A DNA stretch of 64,000 nt, from assembly GCF_900104455.1 (NCBI RefSeq), contig NZ_FNHB01000001.1, forward strand, positions 434,001 to 498,000, given 5' to 3'. Shown here one piece after another: positions 44,853 to 53,250 of the stretch; position 1 is the first letter of the stretch; every line of letters starts with the position of its first letter. The position numbers and the translations under genes were made by a program. The notes under the pieces were generated by a model. The model saw nothing but the letters and a program-made list of their open reading frames with translations. It searched no databases and was not told the origin of the DNA. The stretch is from Dendrosporobacter quercicolus (GTDB lineage: Bacteria > Bacillota > Negativicutes > DSM-1736 > Dendrosporobacteraceae).

Positions 44853-45662
44853 GTGGAGAACGTGCAGGCTTTTCGGGAAAGCCAGGAGCCATCCATGAGC
44901 GCAGCGGCCGCAACGGTGCCAGTGTCCGTCGCCGGCTGGGTTGTTGCCCCAGGCCAGACACTTCCACCACTTTGGCTTCCGGAGCAGCCAGGTAACGTCG
45001 CCGATGACGAGGAAGGCTTGGTGGCGGCTTTCAAACAGCGCACCCAGCAACGCTACATTGACAAGGCCGCCGAGCAGGGCATCCTGGCCCTGCACCGGAC
45101 CTGCGTCGCCGCCGGGGTCGACCAGGAACGCATCGACCACGAACCTGGAAAGGTCGGACTGCTCATCGCCACGGATCGGGGACCGGAGGACACCCGGGAG
45201 CGGTTCCTGAATACCTATGCCAGAAGGGGCGGCAAGTCCGTCTCGGCGACCCTGTTTTCGAATTGCGGCTACAACATCGTGGGCTCCAACCTGGCCCGCA
45301 GCTACAATATCCGTGGACCGGTTCTGACCTTGAGCGCGGCAGCGGACTGGCCGTTAGTGCTTTTCTGCACAGCTTTGCGTCTTTTCGCGGCAAGACGAGT
45401 GGACCTGCTGTTCGTCGCCCGGGCGGAACCGGAGGGGGCCGTCGTGATTTGCCTAGACCGTCAGGCGCCATTGCGGTTTGGGCTGACTCCCGCGCGTCTA
45501 GACGACCTATCCAGAGGAGTGGTGCTGAAGGCGGCGCCGGAGCAATGCCAGTCTTTGCAATCTTGTCTTTCCGGCGACGATTGCATTGGGTTTTGGGTTC
45601 AGGTCGCCTTGCAGGCGGCGTCTTATTTTCCCACTCAACCTGTCAGGTGCAAGTGGCCATGA
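44853..45662 (+). CDS. Truncated ketosynthase-like protein, Cys replaced by Ala (chain-length-factor-like)
   Basis: 269 residues from GTG 44853 (GAGGAGGG ends 6 bp upstream and overlaps the ACP stop). It aligns with the N-terminal half of ketosynthases: GPVLTLSAAADW at ~155-166 corresponds to the nucleophile region of the intact KS (GAVSMVSTACAS), with Ala164 where Cys should be. The C-terminal half with the two His is absent. The size matches the ketosynthase-like N-terminal proteins (PF13723 type) of aryl-polyene clusters. It is probably non-condensing and a KS partner. Confidence 0.75.
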   Translation: MENVQAFRESQEPSMSAAAATVPVSVAGWVVAPGQTLPPLWLPEQPGNVADDEEGLVAAFKQRTQQRYIDKAAEQGILALHRTCVAAGVDQERIDHEPGKVGLLIATDRGPEDTRERFLNTYARRGGKSVSATLFSNCGYNIVGSNLARSYNIRGPVLTLSAAADWPLVLFCTALRLFAARRVDLLFVARAEPEGAVVICLDRQAPLRFGLTPARLDDLSRGVVLKAAPEQCQSLQSCLSGDDCIGFWVQVALQAASYFPTQPVRCKWP

Positions 45663-46402
45663 CATACTCTAACACTATGCTATGGGAGGCCCAGGTTTCC
45701 GCTACAGCGGGGGGCACCGTAGGACTGCTTCACCTCGCGGAGGGGGAGGAAGGCCGGGTGGTTTTGACCGAAGCCCGGATAAAGCGGCTGTTAAACGAAG
45801 TGGAGGCGCTGGCGCGCAACGAATCGCTGGCACTGGTTCTGGTGACCGGCGGCGCCAAGACTTTTTGCCTGGGGGCGGATCTGTCCGCATTGCGCACCGG
45901 TACACTGGCGGATACGGAACGCTATTTGCACGCCGGACAGGCGCTGATTGATTATCTATCCATGTTGCCGGTCCCAACTGTCGCCGCCGTGGGCGGCCTG
46001 GCTTTGGGAGGGGGCTTCGAAGTGGCTCTAGCTTGTGACTTGCGCTGGGCCCACCGGCGTGCGGTTTTTGCCCTGCCGGAAACCCGGGATAAACTCATTC
46101 CTGCCTGGGGGGCTACTTTTGCGCTCACCCGGGAATTGCCGGGCGCCTGCGCTTGGGAACTGTTGCTCGGGTCAAGGATAGGGGCGCTGGCGGCTCAGCA
46201 GAGGGGCTTGGTTGGCCGTATTTTCAGCGGTCCGAACTTCTCCGAGCAAGCATGGGCGGCGGCTCAGGAGCTTGCCCTATTGGGAGGTGAGGTCACGCGA
46301 GCCCTCAAATCCATTTGGCGTTGCGCCCACAAGGAGGCGGCGCGCGACCGGGAGCGGACCGCATTTATGGCCCTGCTGAAGGAGAACGAATCATGCCCGT
46401 GA
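45659..46402 (+). CDS. Enoyl-CoA hydratase/isomerase (crotonase) 1
   Basis: 247 residues from ATG 45659, overlapping the previous stop (ATGA). Oxyanion-hole motifs are FCLGADLSAL and GLALGGGFEVALACD. Both catalytic Glu are present (E121, E141; spacing 20, as E144/E164 of mammalian hydratase). The frame is open back to 45263, but that is a shadow of the KS-like gene. Family activities include hydration, isomerisation and ring opening. Confidence 0.85.
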   Translation: MTYSNTMLWEAQVSATAGGTVGLLHLAEGEEGRVVLTEARIKRLLNEVEALARNESLALVLVTGGAKTFCLGADLSALRTGTLADTERYLHAGQALIDYLSMLPVPTVAAVGGLALGGGFEVALACDLRWAHRRAVFALPETRDKLIPAWGATFALTRELPGACAWELLLGSRIGALAAQQRGLVGRIFSGPNFSEQAWAAAQELALLGGEVTRALKSIWRCAHKEAARDRERTAFMALLKENESCP

Positions 46403-47511
46403 ATGAAAACTTACATGCTTGGCGCATTGTTCAGCAACAGCAGCCAGCCCGGCCCTTCCGTTTTGAAAGGGTAAACGAACCGATTCCGGAAATCCGGGCT
46501 AACGAAGCCCTGGTCGAGGTTGCCGCCTGTGGGATTTGCGGGACCGATATAGGTTATTTCTTTGGCGACGTGGCGCCGGTAGCTGCGCCCCCGTTGACAT
46601 TAGGCCACGAAATCAGCGGCCGCGTGGTGCGCGGCGGCGGCCTGGAAGGCCGGCAGGTGATCGTGCCGACCATCATCCCCTGCCGCAGCTGCGAACTCTG
46701 TCGCTCCAGCCGGGCAAACCGTTGTGTGCGACAGCGCATGCTGGGGGGGAATTACGCCATTCAAGGCGGTTTTGCGAGCCATGTCGTCGTCCCTGCCCAT
46801 GAACTTGCGTTGGTACCGGAGGACAGCCCCATTCCCCTGGAGCATCTCGCCGTGGTGGCGGACGCTGTGTCGACGCCCTATCAGGCGGCACTGCGGGCCA
46901 GCATCGCACCAGGCGATAAAGTCATCGTCATCGGTGCCACCGGTGGCCTGGGGGTTTACCTCTCCCAATGGGCGAAATACATGGGGGCCGATATAGTGGT
47001 CGGCATAGCCCGCGACCAGGCCAAGTTGCAAGCCCTTGTCCCCCACGGCGTGGATGTGCCCATCGCCACTGGCGACCGGGGCGTCGACGACATCCGGCAC
47101 GACATCTGGCGCGCCTGCAGGAGCCGTGGTGTCAATCCCCGCTATTCCTGGAAAATTTTCGAGGTCAGTGGAACCCTGGCCGGCCAGGAACTGGGGCTGG
47201 GCCTGCTCACTTTCGCCTGCAAGCTGGTCCTAGTCGGCTTCGCTCCTGGCGAGTTGCGATTCGCTCTGTCCAAGGTCATGGCCTATGACGCCGAGATCGT
47301 CGGCAGTTGGGGCTGTGATCCGGCGCTATATCCGCGCGTGGTCGAGCATGTGATGAAGGGAGACATACAAATTCTGCCCTTTATCGAAACGCGATCCATG
47401 CAAACCATTGCCGCCAGTTTCGACGATGTGCGGCAGCGGCGAACCGGTTTAAAGCGCATTGTGCTGACGGCGGATTGGCAGAGCGGCGCGGCGGCGGTCT
47501 GCGGGAATTAA
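46393..47511 (+). CDS. Zinc alcohol dehydrogenase resembling 6-hydroxycyclohex-1-ene-1-carbonyl-CoA dehydrogenase
   Basis: 372 residues from ATG 46393 (AAGGAG 8 bp upstream), overlapping the crotonase by 10 bp. Catalytic-zinc region CGICGTDIGYFFGD (C46), LGHEISGRVV, structural zinc cysteines C97, C100, C103, C111, then the Rossmann fold. LGHEISGRVV, the Gly-rich GGFASHVVVPA and VADAVSTPYQA closely recall Had of anaerobic benzoyl-CoA degradation, which oxidises a ring hydroxyl next to a CoA thioester. Substrate here is inferred. Confidence 0.85.
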   Translation: MPVNENLHAWRIVQQQQPARPFRFERVNEPIPEIRANEALVEVAACGICGTDIGYFFGDVAPVAAPPLTLGHEISGRVVRGGGLEGRQVIVPTIIPCRSCELCRSSRANRCVRQRMLGGNYAIQGGFASHVVVPAHELALVPEDSPIPLEHLAVVADAVSTPYQAALRASIAPGDKVIVIGATGGLGVYLSQWAKYMGADIVVGIARDQAKLQALVPHGVDVPIATGDRGVDDIRHDIWRACRSRGVNPRYSWKIFEVSGTLAGQELGLGLLTFACKLVLVGFAPGELRFALSKVMAYDAEIVGSWGCDPALYPRVVEHVMKGDIQILPFIETRSMQTIAASFDDVRQRRTGLKRIVLTADWQSGAAAVCGN

Positions 47512-47634
47512 ACGGAGCATGAAAGGGAAGCAGCGGTTCGGTTTGTGACGCAGTGCAATTGGGCACGGTACGAATGCGGTGGCGGTTGTCCGCCTATTGT
47601 CTGAGATGAAAATACTAGTGCGAAGGGAGAAATC

Positions 47635-49239
47635 ATGGAAAACATGGAAAACATGCAACCCATCAGTTTACATCTTGCCGACCGACCCCGGCGTTCGGGA
47701 TGGGTAGAGTATATCAACAAAACCGGATTTGTCCCGCGGCCGGAAGAAGTGCTTTTCACCACCTTGCCGCGCAACATCTACGCGGCCGAGGGCTATGATG
47801 GTGACATCCCCTGCGTCACCGAGGACGGCCGGCTGGATTGGTTTGCTAGCCATCCGCTCGCCTATCCAGAGGAATACCAGCCTTCGATAAAATCCCGTTC
47901 CTACGATGTGTCCTTCCTGTCGGCGAACGTTCCGGGGCCAACTTATCTGGAATTGCCGATGCAGGCGGAAATTGAGGCGGCCCTCGCAAGCCGCCAGTTC
48001 AAGGTGTTGGCGATCAGCGCCTACACTTGGATGATCCCCTGGGCGTTGAAACTGGCAGAGAGTGCACGCCAGGAGTATGGCATACAAGAGGTATGGTTAG
48101 GCGGCTACGGCGTCATGACACCCGAGCCGCGCATCCGCGAAGTTTTTGACCGCCTCTACTGGGGCTATGGGGAGACGACCTTCCGAGAAGCCTTGGGTAT
48201 GTCCCCCATTAAACCGGCAGAAATCGAACACCCCATGTTGATCAACGAGTCCACATATCTTGCTCACAAAATTAAAATCGGTCATCTTTTCTGGGAACGG
48301 GGCTGCACACAGAGATGTACCTTCTGTGCCGATCCGGTTTTTCAGCCGGGAGGCGAGCCAACCTTCTCCGTGGCCAATGTTCGCAAGGTGCTTGAACGCT
48401 ATAAAGCGGAGGGCGTGATGTCGGTGCACCTGGTCAACCAAGACGTTCGGCCATTCACGGTGGTGGGGAAGCAGATCATCGAACTGTTGCACGAATTCGG
48501 CCTGCCTTTCACCATGATGACCAGTTTTCAGGCGCTGACGGCCAAAGGACTGGACGGCATAAAATGGCTAGCCGACCGAGGGTTGACCATGGCGCAGCTG
48601 GGCGTGGAATCTCTAGATGACGCCAACCTTACTTGGGCCCACAAAACGACCAACTGCACCCACATCCGGGATACGGTGCGTCAGATGGATGACCTGCGCA
48701 TCCGGCTGTCTGCCACCTATATTATCGGTTTCGAGAACGACACGCCGGAGAGCATCCGGCGGGCGAAGCAGCGTTTAGGGGATTTGGGACCAATCTACAC
48801 TTATTTCATGATCCTTCTGCCCATGCCCGGCACTCCTCAGTACTACGACATGTTGAAAAGAAATCTTATTAAAGACTGGGATTTCCGCAAATGGACTGGT
48901 GGCTATCTGGTCTGGCGGCATCCGGTGATCCAGCCGGACGAGGCCCGGGCTCTGCTTCGGGAAATGGACCTGGCCATCAACACCCCCCAGTACAATAAGC
49001 GCTTGCAGCGGGAATGGACGCGCATCAATCGCATGCGGGAAAGGCTTCTACAGCGGGAACGGCAGGGAGAATCCGCCGACATGCGCGCTCGCGCTCGGGT
49101 GTATTATCACCCGGACAGTTACGCAAAGCTGCTAACTGACAGATTTGGGGTCAAGCCGGGAGCAACGCTCCCGTCGTGTGACGCTTCGCGAGAGACGCCA
49201 CCGACCCCGATGGCATCAAAGGATTCGAGGAGGTTATGA
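47635..49239 (+). CDS. B12-binding-type radical SAM protein
   Basis: 534 residues. The N-terminal ~200 residues resemble a cobalamin-binding Rossmann domain (LAISAYTWMIPWALKLAE, WLGGYGVMTPEPRI), without an evident DxHxxG. The radical SAM cluster is C224, C228, C231 (GCTQRCTFC). A C-terminal domain of ~150 residues follows. AAGGGAG is 6 bp before the ATG. Such enzymes methylate sp3 carbon or phosphinates or remodel rings. It is coupled to the MBL gene. Confidence 0.85.
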   Translation: MENMENMQPISLHLADRPRRSGWVEYINKTGFVPRPEEVLFTTLPRNIYAAEGYDGDIPCVTEDGRLDWFASHPLAYPEEYQPSIKSRSYDVSFLSANVPGPTYLELPMQAEIEAALASRQFKVLAISAYTWMIPWALKLAESARQEYGIQEVWLGGYGVMTPEPRIREVFDRLYWGYGETTFREALGMSPIKPAEIEHPMLINESTYLAHKIKIGHLFWERGCTQRCTFCADPVFQPGGEPTFSVANVRKVLERYKAEGVMSVHLVNQDVRPFTVVGKQIIELLHEFGLPFTMMTSFQALTAKGLDGIKWLADRGLTMAQLGVESLDDANLTWAHKTTNCTHIRDTVRQMDDLRIRLSATYIIGFENDTPESIRRAKQRLGDLGPIYTYFMILLPMPGTPQYYDMLKRNLIKDWDFRKWTGGYLVWRHPVIQPDEARALLREMDLAINTPQYNKRLQREWTRINRMRERLLQRERQGESADMRARARVYYHPDSYAKLLTDRFGVKPGATLPSCDASRETPPTPMASKDSRRL

Positions 49240-49241
49240 TT

Positions 49242-50168
49242 ATGCGGCCAGTCGTTGAGATAGCGCCGGGCGCTTGGTTCGTCCAGCGGGATTGGCTAAG
49301 CTGTAATCATTTCATTGCTAAGTTGCCGCAGCTGACCTTGATCGATACCGGCTACAAAGACGATTTACAGGAAACCATTGCAGTGCTCCGATCCTTTGAC
49401 GTCGAGCCGGCGGACGTGGATTTGATCGTGAACACCCATTGCCACTGCGATCATGCCGGCAGCAACCGTTACTTTATTGAGCAGTCCGGTTGCGACGTCT
49501 GGATGCACGAGGAAGAAAAGCGCCGCATCGATACGCGGGATGACATCGCTACATGGTGGCGCTTTCACGACACCTGGGCAGATTTCTTTAAGGTCGATAA
49601 GGGGCTGCGCGAGAACGACGAAATTCGCTTCGGTTCCCTCGTCCTGCAGGTGATCTATGCCCCCGGGCATTCCCGCGGCCTGATGATTTTATATGCCAAG
49701 GATCTAAAGGCGCTCTTCAGCTCGGATGCGATATGGCAGGGGGATATGGGGGTCATCAATCCTATCGTTGAAGGTGAGGATGCCCTCGACCGGGCGGTCG
49801 AGACGGTGGAGCGCATCGAGAAGCTGAACCTTGAGGTGATCTATCCGGGGCACGGTCCAATCATTCATAAGCCTAAACCTGTAATCGACCGGCTCTTACG
49901 CAAACTGGAGCGTTATTATCAAGACGAGTCGATGATGCACATGGACCACATGAAAAAGATGATCGCCTATTACGTCCTGACTCAGGGACGTGTGAAAGAA
50001 GACGGTTACTACGACTACCTGTTGCGCTCAGTGTGGTTCCCACGGATGGTGGACCGCTATTTTGACGGGCGCTACGAGTCCACATATCAGGCGGTCATCG
50101 ACGGCAGCCTGCGCAGCAAGATGATCGTTCGGGACAACGGATACCTTTACGGAGCCGGTAAAATATGA
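49242..50168 (+). CDS. Metallo-beta-lactamase fold hydrolase
   Basis: 308 residues. The metal motif is NTHCHCDHAG (H66, H68, D70, H71), with GHSRG and YPGHGP later. The family includes thioesterases (releasing polyketides or fatty acids from ACP/CoA) and glyoxalase-II-like enzymes. GAGGAGG (49227-49233) is 8 bp from ATG 49242; ATG 49236 overlaps the radical SAM stop. It could be the product-release enzyme. Confidence 0.85.
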   Translation: MRPVVEIAPGAWFVQRDWLSCNHFIAKLPQLTLIDTGYKDDLQETIAVLRSFDVEPADVDLIVNTHCHCDHAGSNRYFIEQSGCDVWMHEEEKRRIDTRDDIATWWRFHDTWADFFKVDKGLRENDEIRFGSLVLQVIYAPGHSRGLMILYAKDLKALFSSDAIWQGDMGVINPIVEGEDALDRAVETVERIEKLNLEVIYPGHGPIIHKPKPVIDRLLRKLERYYQDESMMHMDHMKKMIAYYVLTQGRVKEDGYYDYLLRSVWFPRMVDRYFDGRYESTYQAVIDGSLRSKMIVRDNGYLYGAGKI

Positions 50169-50869
50169 GCACAGGGGAGCGGATAAGGCAGGAAACGCCG
50201 GCGGAGGCCGGCCGTGACATTATCTTGTGCACCATACGGGAGCGGCGCTCCGTGCGCGCCTTTTTGGATCGGCCTGTGGCGCGAGAACTGATCGAGACCG
50301 TGCTCGATGCGGCGCGCTGGGCACCTTCTGGTGCCAATATGCAGCCTTGGTACGTAAGGGTGGTGACTGGCGTCACCAAAGCCCGTATCACCAGGGCACT
50401 GCTGGAAGCCCGGGAGAAGAGTATCCGGGAACACCCAGACTACCAGTACTACCCCGTCGAATGGTTCGAACCTTACAAGTCCCGGCGGATGGGGCTCGGG
50501 GTGGCAATGTACAGCACCCAGGGTGCGAGGCGTAACCGCGCTGAAAGCTGGAACAACAACTATCGTTTCTTTGGGGCACCGGTAGGACTGCTGTTCTTCA
50601 TCCACAAAGATCTTGCCACGGGTTCCTGGATGGACTATGGCATGTTTATACAGAACGTGATGCTGGCGGCACGGGCGTTGGGATTGGAAACCTGTTGCCA
50701 GGCATCCATCTGCGACTACCCGGACCAGATACGGGAAATTTTGGGCATTGGTCCCGAGCGGCTACTGGCCTGCGCGGTGAACCTGGGCTATCCGGATTGG
50801 TCGGCACCTGTCAACGGTTTCGCCCGCGCCCGTGCGCCGGTCGCTGGATTTACGGTTTTTCACGATTGA
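50165..50869 (+). CDS. Nitroreductase-family flavoprotein
   Basis: 234 residues. FMN-binding pattern: RERRSVRAFLDRPV, APSGANMQPW and the C-terminal ALGLETCCQASI-GIG region. Members reduce nitro groups or enones, or oxidise azoline rings. Overlap with MBL is 4 bp. In a polyketide-like cluster it may be an enoyl/enone reductase or desaturase, but that is inferred. Confidence 0.88.
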   Translation: MSTGERIRQETPAEAGRDIILCTIRERRSVRAFLDRPVARELIETVLDAARWAPSGANMQPWYVRVVTGVTKARITRALLEAREKSIREHPDYQYYPVEWFEPYKSRRMGLGVAMYSTQGARRNRAESWNNNYRFFGAPVGLLFFIHKDLATGSWMDYGMFIQNVMLAARALGLETCCQASICDYPDQIREILGIGPERLLACAVNLGYPDWSAPVNGFARARAPVAGFTVFHD

Positions 50870-50916
50870 TGCCGGGTTGCGATCAGTTAAAATTACATCT
50901 CAAGGAGGAATTTCAT

Positions 50917-51393
50917 ATGACAGAAACCGGTCGCGTGATTGGCTTCACCGAATTGAAGGAAAAATACCTGCCCCAGCGCTACCCGCTGCTGCTGCTGGAT
51001 CGGGTCACCGGCTTTGTGCCCAACGAATGGATCGAGGCCACCAAGGCTGTTACCGGTAATTCGCCGGAACTAGTTGGACACTTTCCCGAACGCGCGATCC
51101 TGCCCGGATCTGCTCTGATGCAATCCTTTTCGCAACTGGGCATCGTGTTCTTCAAGATCACCAATGGCGCTCTAGCGGAGGACGAAATCACTGTCGTCTC
51201 TTCTTTCAAGATCCGTCTGACCACACCGATCCCGCCAGGGGAGATCCTCACCCTACGGTTGGAGGCGCGGCGCTTCTCCCGCGGTGTCGGAGTCTTTCGT
51301 GGACATTGCGGCATGAACGGCAAGATCGTCGCTCATGCTAGCCTGACTATTGCCAAGGCCAAGCTGGATAGCTTCGTTGGCATCCCCTGGTAG
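50917..51393 (+). CDS. FabZ/FabA-like hotdog protein with altered catalytic acid
   Basis: 158 residues from ATG 50917 (CAAGGAGG, 8 bp). The hotdog core keeps H55 in VGHFPERAILPGS, but the position 14 residues later, Glu in FabZ and Asp in FabA, is Gln69 (ALMQSFSQLG). It may have reduced dehydratase activity, act as an isomerase or hydrolase, or be structural. It is 47 bp after the nitroreductase. Confidence 0.8.
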   Translation: MTETGRVIGFTELKEKYLPQRYPLLLLDRVTGFVPNEWIEATKAVTGNSPELVGHFPERAILPGSALMQSFSQLGIVFFKITNGALAEDEITVVSSFKIRLTTPIPPGEILTLRLEARRFSRGVGVFRGHCGMNGKIVAHASLTIAKAKLDSFVGIPW

Positions 51394-51451
51394 GGGGGCG
51401 CCAGAAGGTACATCCTCATGAGTGCGCCAAGCGAAAGGATGAGATTTAGCT

Positions 51452-52231
51452 ATGTCTATACCACACAATATTCTCTATGAAAAACGCGATGGCGTGGCCT
51501 ATGTCACCCTCAATCGCCCTGAGGCGATGAATGCCATCGACGAGGCCACCAACGCGGAACTGGAGGAAGTGTGGCGGGATTTTGCCGCCGATGATGCCGT
51601 GGATGTGGCCATCTTCACCGGTAGCGGGCGGGCTTTTTGTGCCGGCGCCGATCTGAAGACCTTCATCCCCAAGTGGGAGGGGGCCAACATGCTGGATGTG
51701 CGCAAGAATATCCCCCATGGCCTCGGAGGCGGGTTGACTCGCGGGCAGCACCGTCTCTACAAGCCCATCATTGCCGCGATCAACGGCTATGCCATCGGTG
51801 CCGGCCTGGAAATTGCCCTGGCCTGCGATATCCGCATCGCTTCCGAAAAGGCCAAATTCGGTATTTTTGAGGTGCGCTGTGGCCTGCACCAAGGCGATGG
51901 AGGTTTGGTCCGCCTGGTGGCAGTAGCCGGGATCGGCGTAGCCCTTGATCTCACACTGACAGGGCGGGAGGTCACGGCCGAGGAAGCGCTTAGGCTAAGG
52001 CTGGTTACCCGCATCGTGCCGCCGGAAGATTTGATGCAGGCAGCCGAAAATACGGCGCGCATGATACGAGGCAACAGCCGCAATGCTGTTCGGTCCGCCA
52101 AGGAGACCATCCTTGAACTGATCGGACGCCCACTGGATGACGCGCTGAGACTGGAGACGCTATACGGCTACTCGAGTCTAGGAGACTTCGCCGATGCTCG
52201 TGCAAGGCTCGCCCAGTTTGTAAAGAAATAG
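51452..52231 (+). CDS. Enoyl-CoA hydratase/isomerase (crotonase) 2
   Basis: 259 residues. FCAGADLKTF and GYAIGAGLEIALACD form the oxyanion hole. Both Glu are present (E120, E140). It is distinct from crotonase 1. GCGAAAGGATGAG precedes the ATG. It is the last gene of the cluster; a terminator follows at 52460. Confidence 0.9.
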   Translation: MSIPHNILYEKRDGVAYVTLNRPEAMNAIDEATNAELEEVWRDFAADDAVDVAIFTGSGRAFCAGADLKTFIPKWEGANMLDVRKNIPHGLGGGLTRGQHRLYKPIIAAINGYAIGAGLEIALACDIRIASEKAKFGIFEVRCGLHQGDGGLVRLVAVAGIGVALDLTLTGREVTAEEALRLRLVTRIVPPEDLMQAAENTARMIRGNSRNAVRSAKETILELIGRPLDDALRLETLYGYSSLGDFADARARLAQFVKK

Positions 52232-52459
52232 ATGGCTCCGCTCCTTCAGCTGGACCGATACCGACATGAATAAGAGAAACATGATAGTTTCCACTTTGCA
52301 ACAATTGCCGGAGCAGTTCCGTACGTAAAACTTTTGGCATCTATCCGCAAGCTCCTTATGGGTGGAATGCAGTGGGAATATCTTTTCGGACGCCGATAAC
52401 GACGTTGGTGAAGCCGGGAATTATTTTTGCCATAGAATAAATAAGGAAACCACACCGGA
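52232..52459. other. Non-coding stretch at the right edge of the cluster
   Basis: No convincing gene is seen; a minus-strand open frame (52246-52467) has no ribosome site or recognisable family. It may be degenerate sequence at the transferred-segment boundary. Confidence 0.4.
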
Positions 52460-52503
52460 ATAAACAAGCAGCTCCTTCAACGATTGAAGGGCTGCTTGTT
52501 TAT
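52460..52503. terminator. Bidirectional terminator between the cluster and lexA
   Basis: A 21-nt left arm (52460-52480) pairs with a 20-nt right arm (52484-52503) around CGA; the core is AAACAAGCAGC / GCTGCTTGTTT. It can stop both the cluster transcript and the convergent lexA transcript. Confidence 0.85.
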
Positions 52504-52518
52504 CTGGTATATGCATTT

Positions 52519-53139
52519 TTACAGCCGCCGGAATACGCCGATGACTTTACCCAGTATGGCTACATTGGTCACCAAAATAGGCTCCATATGGTCATTTTCC
52601 GGCTGCAGCCGGACATAATCCTTCTCTTTAAAAAAACGTTTGACTGTGGCTTCCTCATCATTGACCAGAGCGACAACGATATCGTTGTTGTAGGCGCTGT
52701 TTTGCTCCCGGACCAAAACATAATCGCCATCAAAGATGCCGGCGTTAATCATGCTTTCCCCCTGCACGGACAGCATAAACACGTTTTCATTATTGCCCAC
52801 CAGCTCCAGGGGAAAAGGAAAAACCTCCTCAACATTTTCTACCGCTAAGATCGGCTGTCCCGCAGTAACCCGCCCAACCAGGGGAACGGGCGTTATTTTC
52901 TTCTGCCGCCAGGGCGCTTCATCCAAAATTTCAATTGCCCGGGGTTTATCCTGATCACGTCTGATAAAGCCCAGCGTTTCGAGCTTAGCCAGATGTCCGT
53001 GCACGGTAGAACTGGAGCTTAATCCGACCGCCTCGCCGATTTCGCGGACAGAAGGGGGGTAACCCTTGATTCTCAAAGTATCTTTAATATAAGCTAAAAT
53101 TTGTTTTTGTCTATGATTCAACAAATAGTCTTTATTCAC
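52519..53139 (-). CDS. lexA: LexA repressor
   Basis: 206 residues. The N-terminal winged helix ([16 protein letters not shown]) binds SOS boxes. The autocleavage site is Ala-Gly in GRVTAGQP, and the catalytic dyad is Ser in QGESMINAG and Lys in EATVKRF. Cleavage is promoted by RecA. The LexA box overlaps its own promoter (53205-53218). Confidence 0.97.
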   Translation of the reverse strand: MNKDYLLNHRQKQILAYIKDTLRIKGYPPSVREIGEAVGLSSSSTVHGHLAKLETLGFIRRDQDKPRAIEILDEAPWRQKKITPVPLVGRVTAGQPILAVENVEEVFPFPLELVGNNENVFMLSVQGESMINAGIFDGDYVLVREQNSAYNNDIVVALVNDEEATVKRFFKEKDYVRLQPENDHMEPILVTNVAILGKVIGVFRRL

Positions 53140-53178
53140 ACATCATCAACTCCCGGCTAAAATTTCCATCCTAGCTCT

Positions 53179-53218
53179 ATTATAACAATGATCTCCAGGC
53201 ATTGCAAACATTCGTTCG
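53179..53218 (-). promoter_or_regulatory. lexA promoter with LexA box
   Basis: On the minus strand: -10 TATAAT (53179-53184), 17-bp spacer, -35 TTGCAA (53202-53207). The LexA box CGAACGAATGTTTG (53205-53218) matches the Bacillus CGAAC-N4-GTTYG operator and overlaps the -35. This indicates autorepression. Confidence 0.85.
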
Positions 53219-53250
53219 TAGGCCGGCCGCCAAAAACACCGGCAGCGTCT

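Noticed and set aside
45263-46402. A 379-residue frame starting at 45263
   Set aside because: Its first 132 codons are a shadow of the KS-like gene; the crotonase has a proper start at 45659.
41418-52231. Aryl polyene cluster
   Set aside because: It shares ligase, KS, ACP and KS-like parts, but has no ketoreductase, thioesterase of that type or export genes, and includes Had-like and radical SAM enzymes.
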